Source: Desulfotignum sp. (GTDB taxonomy: Bacteria > Desulfobacterota > Desulfobacteria > Desulfobacterales > Desulfobacteraceae). Taken from it: DNA of 10,929 nt. Positions 6,327-10,929 of the stretch are shown here, piece by piece (positions within the stretch are counted from its first letter, which is position 1; each line of letters begins with the position of its first letter). Location of the stretch: NCBI GenBank assembly GCA_011390695.1, contig JAABRW010000404.1, positions 1 through 10,929 on the forward strand, written 5' to 3'. The position numbers and the translations under genes were made by a program. Below the pieces are notes generated by a model. The model was not told the DNA's origin. It did not search any database and was given only the letters and a program-made list of their open reading frames with translations.

Positions 6327-7820
6327 ATGGCAACAAAAATCCTGCTGGTTGATGATGAGGCAGGGATCAGAAAGGTTCTGGGCATTACCCTTGAAGATGC
6401 AGGGTATGAAGTTCACACGGCAGCAGACGGCAAAACCGGCCGTGCGCTTGTAGACAAGCTGACACCTGATATCGTGCTCACGGATATCAGGATGCCGGGC
6501 ATGGACGGCATTGCTTTGCTCAAATCCATTAAACAGGCATACAAAGATATCGAGGTGATCATGATCACCGGCCACGGGGACCTGAAGCTTGCCATTGAAA
6601 GCCTGAAAATGGATGCCGTGGATTTCATCACCAAACCCGTGAACAATGATATCCTTGAAATCGCTTTGAAACGCGCCAACGACAGAATCGCCACCCGCAG
6701 GAAACTGGAACAATATACCCGGAACCTGGAAGGGCTGGTGGCGGAAAAAACCAGGAAGCTGGCTGCATCGGAAAAACGCTATGTCCAGCTGTTCAATGAA
6801 TCCCCTTCTTTTATCACCATCCAGGACAGAAATTTTCACATTGTCGAATCCAACAACCGGTTCAAGGAACAGTTTGGCGACGGCCCTGACAGGTGCTGTT
6901 TTCAGGTGTACAGGCAGCGCACCAGTCCCTGCGGCAGCTGTCCGGTAAAAAAGACATTTGCAGACGGCAGGTCCCATACCGCTGAAATGGATGTGACCAT
7001 CAAAGACGGATCCACCCGCAACTTTTTTATCCAGTCTTCCCCCATCCTGGATGACAACGGCCATATCAGCCATGTCATGGAAATGTCCACCGATGTCACG
7101 GTGATCCACCAGCTCCAGGACCACCTGGCAGCCCTGGGACTGCACATTTCTTCCATTTCCCACGGCATAAAAGGCATGCTCACCGGCCTGGACGGCGGCG
7201 ACTACCTCATCAGATCCGGCCTTGAAAAACAGGACTTTGCCCTGATTTCCGACGGGTGGGACATTGTAAAGGAAAAAATTTCCAGTATCCGGCACATGGT
7301 TCTGGACATTTTGTTTCATTCCAAGGACCGTCCTTTGGACATGCAGCCGGTGTCTGTGTTTGATTTTATCCAGGAACTGGTCACCACCATGGATCCCCGG
7401 ATGAAAAAGCAGAATATTGCCCTGGAGCTGGATATCCCGCAACCCAGTAATGATGTCCTGGTCATAATGGACAGAACCGTCATGTTTGCCGCCTGCCTGG
7501 CAATCCTGGAAAATGCGGTGGATGCATGTGTCAGCGTGAAAGACAGGAAAAAAGATTTGAAAATCCGCATACAGGTCGCATTTACCGAAAATCAGACCCT
7601 GTTCAAAATCCGGGACAACGGCAAAGGCCTGGACAGAAAATACCACAAAGAGGTGTTTTCCCTGTTTTATTCAGACAAGGGAAACAAGGGAACAGGCCTT
7701 GGGCTTTTTGTGGCACAGCGGTCTGTCAAGCAGCACCAGGGAATTATCCATATTGATTCCGTTCCGAAAGAATTTACTGAATTCACCATTGCCATTCCCA
7801 AAAAAATATCGGATATTTGA
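6327..7820 (+). CDS. Soluble hybrid: receiver, Cys-motif PAS, and histidine kinase with variant H-box
   Basis: This 497-aa protein has a receiver at about 1-118 (D9-D10-E11, phospho-acceptor D53 in TDIRMPG, T81, K103-P104), a coiled-coil linker at 119-150, PAS at about 150-262 and a kinase core. The kinase has H279 in SISHGIKG, N396 in the N box, D430 in DNGKGL and G2 GNKGTGLGL from G452. The PAS contains C191-x10-C202-x2-C205-P, the same spacing as PAS1 of the membrane kinase at 915, plus an adjacent C190. The receiver and kinase parts align along their length with the hybrid at 3197, so the two are paralogues differing by the PAS insertion. It has no membrane segment. GGATGGTG lies upstream of the ATG. 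Its stop codon is inside the -35 of the candidate promoter for the next gene group, which marks a likely operon boundary. Confidence 0.93.
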   Translation: MATKILLVDDEAGIRKVLGITLEDAGYEVHTAADGKTGRALVDKLTPDIVLTDIRMPGMDGIALLKSIKQAYKDIEVIMITGHGDLKLAIESLKMDAVDFITKPVNNDILEIALKRANDRIATRRKLEQYTRNLEGLVAEKTRKLAASEKRYVQLFNESPSFITIQDRNFHIVESNNRFKEQFGDGPDRCCFQVYRQRTSPCGSCPVKKTFADGRSHTAEMDVTIKDGSTRNFFIQSSPILDDNGHISHVMEMSTDVTVIHQLQDHLAALGLHISSISHGIKGMLTGLDGGDYLIRSGLEKQDFALISDGWDIVKEKISSIRHMVLDILFHSKDRPLDMQPVSVFDFIQELVTTMDPRMKKQNIALELDIPQPSNDVLVIMDRTVMFAACLAILENAVDACVSVKDRKKDLKIRIQVAFTENQTLFKIRDNGKGLDRKYHKEVFSLFYSDKGNKGTGLGLFVAQRSVKQHQGIIHIDSVPKEFTEFTIAIPKKISDI

Positions 7821-7844
7821 CACAATTGGTTTTATTGTTATCAT
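7817..7844 (+). promoter_or_regulatory. Candidate sigma70-type promoter
   Basis: A perfect -35 TTGACA (7817-7822) and a -10 TATCAT (7839-7844, 5 of 6 matches to TATAAT) are separated by 16 nt. The -35 overlaps the TGA stop of the upstream kinase. Transcription would start near 7851, about 45 nt before the ATG at 7897. The spacer is much more AT-rich than its surroundings. Start-site mapping would settle it. Confidence 0.55.
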
Positions 7845-7853
7845 AATTACAAT
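7834..7853. promoter_or_regulatory. 20-bp imperfect palindrome over the -10, candidate operator
   Basis: The half-sites ATTGTTATCA and TAATTACAAT are inverted complements at 8 of 10 positions, with perfect 5-bp ends ATTGT/ACAAT. The element covers the candidate -10, where a bound repressor would block RNA polymerase. The AT-rich form loosely recalls Fur-type boxes, but I cannot assign a regulator. AT-rich DNA produces such palindromes by chance fairly easily. Confidence 0.3.
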
Positions 7854-7896
7854 ATTCACTTGACCAAGGTGAAGCCATTCAAGGGAGGGGGGTATT

Positions 7897-8307
7897 ATGG
7901 CAAAATGGATGACAATAAGTGATGCCGTAGATGCGTTCGGGCTTTATGATCTGTTCACGGAAATCGTTGATTCCTACAGCGAGGATATGGATGATCAAAG
8001 TTCGGTTGCCTCGGAACTGCTGGATCTGCTGGAAGAACATGATGAAGAATATGCATTTTTTGCAGACCCGGACGGGGATTATGCCGAAAGTTTTGAGCGG
8101 AATCTGCGGGATGCCGTGGGCGTGATTTTTGAAGAATACGACCTGGGTGATCTGCCGGAAGATGAATTTCTGGATACAGCAGTGGATGAAGATGATCTTG
8201 ATGATATCTATGTGGATAAATTTGAGGGGGGCATAAAACAGGACAGGGTGGACCTGGGAAGCTTTGATGATGATCCGGAGGATGATGATGCAGATACGCC
8301 AGTTTAG
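7897..8307 (+). CDS. Highly acidic protein of unknown function
   Basis: I do not recognise this 136-aa protein. By my count 48 residues are Asp or Glu and only 6 are Lys or Arg, a net charge near -42. The N-terminal half (about 1-80) looks helical with regular hydrophobic residues (ISDAVDAFGLYDLFTEIVDS), suggesting a small folded domain. The C-terminal third is Asp-rich low complexity, ending DDDPEDDDADTPV, and is probably disordered. There is no signal peptide or cysteine. The ribosome site GGGAGGGGGG (7883-7892) is strong, and it is the first gene behind the candidate promoter. Its last codons overlap the GloB gene by 20 nt and contain that gene's ribosome site. Such proteins may bind cations or basic partners; no specific role can be given. 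Confidence 0.8.
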   Translation: MAKWMTISDAVDAFGLYDLFTEIVDSYSEDMDDQSSVASELLDLLEEHDEEYAFFADPDGDYAESFERNLRDAVGVIFEEYDLGDLPEDEFLDTAVDEDDLDDIYVDKFEGGIKQDRVDLGSFDDDPEDDDADTPV

Positions 8308-8986
8308 ATACAGTGCAGACAACTTTGGGTATCTGGTTTTTTCAAAAGACACGGGCGTGGCCATTGATGCCGGTGCTGTTGCAGACATGACAGGTTTTGC
8401 CCAAGAGCACCATATTACCATAGCGTATGTCACAAACACCCATCTGCACCATGACCATATCAGCGGTAATGCGCAACTGCTGGAAAAAACCGGGGCGGTT
8501 TTTCTGGACTGCCGGGATTTTGCAGACAACCAGAAAATACAGCTGGGCCGGGAGGCGCTAACTGTTTTGACCACCCCGGGACATACCCATGATTCCGTGT
8601 GTTTTGCAGCAGATGATTTTCTGGTGACCGGCGATACCCTGTTCAATGGTACGGTGGGAAATTGTTTTTCAGGAGATCTGGAAGCGTTTTACCATTCTTT
8701 GAAAAAACTGACGGCATTTGCAGGAGATACAAAGATTTATGCCGGCCATGATTATGTGACAGAATCTTTGGAAATAGCGGAAGCCATCGATCCTGACAAC
8801 CCGGATATCAGGCAGTACCGTGAAAAATATGATCCTGATCTGGTGGTGTCCACGATCAAGGATGAACTGCTGGTCAATCCTTTTCTGCGGTTCAATGCAC
8901 CGGCAATAATCAAAAAACTGGAGCAGCGCAACTTTTCCTGCCACACGGAAAAACAGCGGTTCCTGTCTTTGATGGAAGCATTTTAA
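8288..8986 (+). CDS. gloB: Metallo-beta-lactamase-fold hydrolase, hydroxyacylglutathione hydrolase-like (glyoxalase II)
   Basis: The 232-aa protein has the full two-metal site: H52-L-H54-H-D56-H57 (THLHHDH), H99 in TPGHTHDS, D116 in TGDTLF and H154 in AGHDY. The N-terminus (RYSADNFGYLVF), the segment after the metal site and the C-terminal helices (EAIDPDN onward) follow glyoxalase II, which hydrolyses S-D-lactoylglutathione to D-lactate and the thiol. Family length is about 250 aa, so this is slightly short. The start at 8288 is chosen from several in-frame ATGs: GGAG at 8277-8280 gives 7 nt spacing, and the protein homology begins there. Earlier starts would add a meaningless Met-rich leader. 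The thiol substrate in a strict anaerobe is unknown and may not be glutathione. Related roles such as persulfide dioxygenase (ETHE1-like) fit less well because of the HAGH-like C-terminus. Confidence 0.85.
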   Translation: MQIRQFRYSADNFGYLVFSKDTGVAIDAGAVADMTGFAQEHHITIAYVTNTHLHHDHISGNAQLLEKTGAVFLDCRDFADNQKIQLGREALTVLTTPGHTHDSVCFAADDFLVTGDTLFNGTVGNCFSGDLEAFYHSLKKLTAFAGDTKIYAGHDYVTESLEIAEAIDPDNPDIRQYREKYDPDLVVSTIKDELLVNPFLRFNAPAIIKKLEQRNFSCHTEKQRFLSLMEAF

Positions 8987-8987
8987 T

Positions 8988-9416
8988 ATGGGTGATGACC
9001 CACAATTTCCTGTTACCCTGTCGTTTATCAAGACTGCTGACACAAAAGAACTGATGGAATTGTACAAGGATGCCGGGTGGTGGGATGAAAACTGTCAAAA
9101 CGATCCGCAGTTTTTACACCAGGTGGTGAAAAATTCCGCTTTGTTTGTGGGTGCTTTTTGTGAAAAAAAGATGATCGGCATGGGAAGAGCCCTTTCGGAT
9201 CTGGTAAGTGATGCTTATATTCAGGATGTTACTGTTTTACAGGCATACAGGGCCAGAGGTGTCGGCAAAAAGATTATCGAAAAACTGATCACCGGTCTCA
9301 AGGACCATGGTGTGGACTGGATCGGCCTGATTGCAGAACCCGATACCCGCAGTTTTTATGAAAACCTGGGATTTCAGGAGTTGGCAGGCCATATCCCTTA
9401 CAGATTAAAGGATTAA
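8988..9416 (+). CDS. GNAT-family N-acetyltransferase
   Basis: The 142-aa protein shows the GNAT core. Strand beta-4 (AYIQDVTVL, about 76-84) is followed by the acetyl-CoA pyrophosphate loop R88-A-R-G91-V-G93 and helix alpha-3. Later, IGLIAEPDTRSFYENLGF (about 112-130) matches the C-terminal strand-helix pattern with Y-E-x-L-G-F. The length is normal for the family. The substrate cannot be read from the sequence. It starts 1 nt after the GloB stop, so translation is coupled, and has only a weak ribosome site (GGAAG). Six nucleotides separate it from the next gene. Confidence 0.9.
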   Translation: MGDDPQFPVTLSFIKTADTKELMELYKDAGWWDENCQNDPQFLHQVVKNSALFVGAFCEKKMIGMGRALSDLVSDAYIQDVTVLQAYRARGVGKKIIEKLITGLKDHGVDWIGLIAEPDTRSFYENLGFQELAGHIPYRLKD

Positions 9417-9422
9417 CTATAT

Positions 9423-10358
9423 ATGTATACCCGGTGTGAGAATTATCCCCTTGACCTTAACCAGACCATCAGCTTTCCTACAGCAGGCATGTTTGAACTG
9501 TTCGACCGGCAGATGGTACAGATCTATATTGATAAATATACGCCCATGTCCTGTGAATATAATTTTGCCAATCTTTTCTGCTGGCAGGAGGCATACCAGT
9601 ATTCCTGGCGGCTGTACAAGGGACGGCTGGTGATATACGACGGGGTGAACCAGTGCGCGTTCATGCCGTTAGGAGAACCGCTGCCTCCGGATGAACTGGC
9701 AGGCCTGTGCCGGGAACTGCTGCTCACCGGACTGGAACCGTGTATAGGGCTGGTGACCGAGAGCTATCCGGACCAGTATCCCGGGTGCGACCAGTATTTT
9801 TCTGTGACCCGGTCCCGTGATTATGCAGAATATATTTATGCTGTTGACAGTTTGTGCCAGTTGAACAGTGTCAAGCTTCACAAGAAAAAAAATCTGATTT
9901 CCCAGTTTGAACGCCTGTATCCCGCATATGAGATCCATGTGCTTTCCAGAAAATATCAGGATGCTGCCCGGGTTTTTTCAAGGGATCTGATGTACAGGCA
10001 GGGGGGGGTGTCTCCCACCCTTGAGGCGGAATTCATGGCCATGGAAAAAGCCTTTGACCATTTTGAAGACCTGGGACTCGAAGGTCTGGCCCTCATGGTG
10101 GACGACCGGATGGCGGCTTTTTCCATCTTCAGCCCTTTGAACCCTTCCACCTATAATGTGCAGTTTGAAAAATCCGATTTTGATTTCAAAGGGGCGGCCC
10201 AGGTCATCAACCAGCAGACCGCCCTGTTTTTACAGGACAAATGCGACTACATCAACCGGGAGCAGGATCTGGGAATCAAAGGACTGCGCCAGGCCAAAAT
10301 GTCCTATGAGCCGGAAAAACTTCTGGTTCCCCATACCCTGAGTTTCAGGCGCAGATAA
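9423..10358 (+). CDS. DUF2156 protein (phosphatidylglycerol lysyltransferase C-terminal-like)
   Basis: The 311-aa protein matches the soluble family related to the C-terminal catalytic domain of MprF, which transfers an aminoacyl group from tRNA to phosphatidylglycerol. Recognisable family segments are CEYNFANLFCWQ (about 44-55), YIYAVDSLCQL followed by KLHKKKNLI (about 139-160), and NREQDLGIKGLRQAKMSYEP (about 278-297). It folds as two GNAT-like halves. There are no membrane helices, so it is not a complete MprF flippase-synthase, and the acceptor may not be a lipid. It ends a probable four-gene operon. AAAGGA lies about 11 nt before the ATG, inside the GNAT stop region. Its last codons (LSFRRR) form the first copy of a repeated 14-mer that continues downstream. 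The family assignment is from recognition of motifs. Confidence 0.85.
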   Translation: MYTRCENYPLDLNQTISFPTAGMFELFDRQMVQIYIDKYTPMSCEYNFANLFCWQEAYQYSWRLYKGRLVIYDGVNQCAFMPLGEPLPPDELAGLCRELLLTGLEPCIGLVTESYPDQYPGCDQYFSVTRSRDYAEYIYAVDSLCQLNSVKLHKKKNLISQFERLYPAYEIHVLSRKYQDAARVFSRDLMYRQGGVSPTLEAEFMAMEKAFDHFEDLGLEGLALMVDDRMAAFSIFSPLNPSTYNVQFEKSDFDFKGAAQVINQQTALFLQDKCDYINREQDLGIKGLRQAKMSYEPEKLLVPHTLSFRRR

Positions 10359-10411
10359 TCAGTTTCAGGCGCAGTTGCGTTTCCGCCGCAGCTGCGCAGT
10401 TTCAGGCCCAG
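10341..10411 (+). repeat. Three copies of a 14-mer at the 3' end of the DUF2156 gene
   Basis: AGTTTCAGGCGCAG occurs at 10341-10354 and 10361-10374, and with one change (AGTTTCAGGCCCAG) at 10398-10411. The first copy is the end of the coding sequence and overlaps its stop region; the other two lie in the 67-bp convergent spacer. Copies 1 and 2 are exactly 20 bp apart, close to the spacing of the repeat after the usp gene. Confidence 0.85.
10369..10397. terminator. Candidate bidirectional hairpin between convergent genes
   Basis: The arms GCGCAGTTGCG (10369-10379) and CGCAGCTGCGC (10387-10397) pair over 11 bp with one G:U and a 7-nt loop. It lies between the DUF2156 stop and the minus-strand PotD stop and could serve both transcripts. 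No T-run follows on either strand, so it is not a classical intrinsic terminator. It may work with Rho or protect 3' ends. Confidence 0.5.
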
Positions 10412-10425
10412 CTGGTTCACAACAC

Positions 10426-10929
10426 CTATAATCCGGTTTTGAGCCGCTCCCAGTAACGCTCATACACCAGGATGGCATCCCCCACATCGGTCTGGAATTC
10501 CCCTTTTTTTACATCTTCAGGGTCCGGGAAAATGGTGGGATTGTTTTTGAGTTCTTCGGGCATCATGCTTACTGCGGTGCGGTTGGCAGGGGCATATCCG
10601 CTATACTCACACACCAGCAGGGCGTTTTCAGGTGCCAGAATAAAATCGATAAATGCCAGGGCTTCTTTTTTGTTCCGGGCTTCTTTGGGGATCACCATGG
10701 AATCCACCCAGAAAATTGCCCCTTCTTCAGGGTAGGCATACTGGATGGCGGGAAAATCCTGGGCCGCCATATAGGCTTCTCCGTTCCAGACCATGCCGGC
10801 CCAGGCTTCCAGGTTGAGCAGCGGCTGTTTGGGGGAGTCGCCTGAAAACACCCGGATGTTGGGCATGAGCGACCGGATGGATTCATATGCCATCCTGATG
10901 TGGTCAGGGTCAGTGTCGTTTACGGAAAA
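10426..10929 (-). CDS. potD: PotD-type spermidine/putrescine-binding protein, 5' partial
   Basis: The frame is open to the right edge and stops at TAG (plus-strand 10426-10428), giving the last 167 codons of an extracytoplasmic solute-binding protein of about 350 aa. Segments typical of PotD are the TDPDHIRMAYESIRSLMPNI helix, the LNLEAWAGMVWNGEAYMA strand, EGAIFWVDSMVIPKEARNK, and the ending PDPEDVKKGEFQTDVGDA with YERYW. The family delivers polyamines to the PotABC ABC importer. The N-terminus, including any lipoprotein signal, lies outside the window, as would potABC if they precede potD. It converges on the DUF2156 operon and is probably functionally unrelated. Substrate choice between spermidine and putrescine, or a related PotF type, cannot be settled here. 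Confidence 0.88.
   Translation of the reverse strand, partial: FSVNDTDPDHIRMAYESIRSLMPNIRVFSGDSPKQPLLNLEAWAGMVWNGEAYMAAQDFPAIQYAYPEEGAIFWVDSMVIPKEARNKKEALAFIDFILAPENALLVCEYSGYAPANRTAVSMMPEELKNNPTIFPDPEDVKKGEFQTDVGDAILVYERYWERLKTGL

Noticed and set aside
6300..7646. Long minus-strand open frame of 448 codons opposite the second hybrid kinase
   Set aside because: The plus strand encodes a complete receiver-PAS-kinase with all motifs. The antisense product shows no family features and is a shadow of codon bias.
10369..10397. Transposon end or attachment site suggested by the inverted repeat
   Set aside because: It lies between two convergent gene ends with no transposase, integrase or target duplication nearby; a 3'-end hairpin explains it better.

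Overview
This window looks like chromosomal DNA of a sulfate-reducing deltaproteobacterium, probably Desulfobacterales (Desulfobacter/Desulfotignum-like). The reasons are an acidic tetraheme cytochrome c3 next to an HdrD-like CCG iron-sulfur protein, a sensor kinase with c-type haem motifs in its periplasmic domain, and the protein style throughout. The taxonomic call is inference. The window is almost fully coding, with 12 genes on the plus strand and one on the minus strand, and no RNA genes, insertion sequences or CRISPR.

Region 1 (1-533) is the end of an electron-transfer module: the C-terminus of a CCG-domain Fe-S protein and a secreted tetraheme cytochrome c3. Together they resemble parts of the Tmc (or, less likely, Hmc) transmembrane complex, which moves electrons from periplasmic cytochrome c3 towards cytoplasmic sulfate reduction.

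Region 2 (543-7820) is a compact same-strand signalling cluster. In order it holds a stand-alone receiver; a membrane histidine kinase with a CxxCH plus CX4CH periplasmic domain and two PAS domains; a soluble receiver-kinase hybrid; an unknown 178-aa protein; a tandem universal-stress protein with degenerate nucleotide-binding motifs; a second stand-alone receiver; and a second soluble receiver-PAS-kinase hybrid. That makes four receiver domains and three kinase cores with no DNA-binding or enzymatic output domain. The short gaps and overlaps suggest co-transcription with the cytochrome gene. The most attractive reading is a redox-sensing phosphorelay attached to the electron-transfer complex: haem sensing outside the membrane, a shared three-cysteine PAS inside it, and stand-alone receivers or the Usp protein as the output.

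Region 3 (7817-10358) starts with a candidate sigma70-type promoter lying over the stop codon of the last kinase, with an imperfect palindrome across its -10. Four tightly packed genes follow: a very acidic unknown protein, a GloB-like metallo-beta-lactamase-fold hydrolase, a GNAT acetyltransferase and a DUF2156/MprF-C-like protein.

Region 4 (10359-10929) is a short convergent intergenic stretch with repeated 14-mers and a strong GC hairpin. It is followed by the C-terminal half of a minus-strand PotD-type polyamine-binding protein that runs off the window. At two places (after the usp gene and after the DUF2156 gene) the last codons of a gene are repeated in the spacer that follows.
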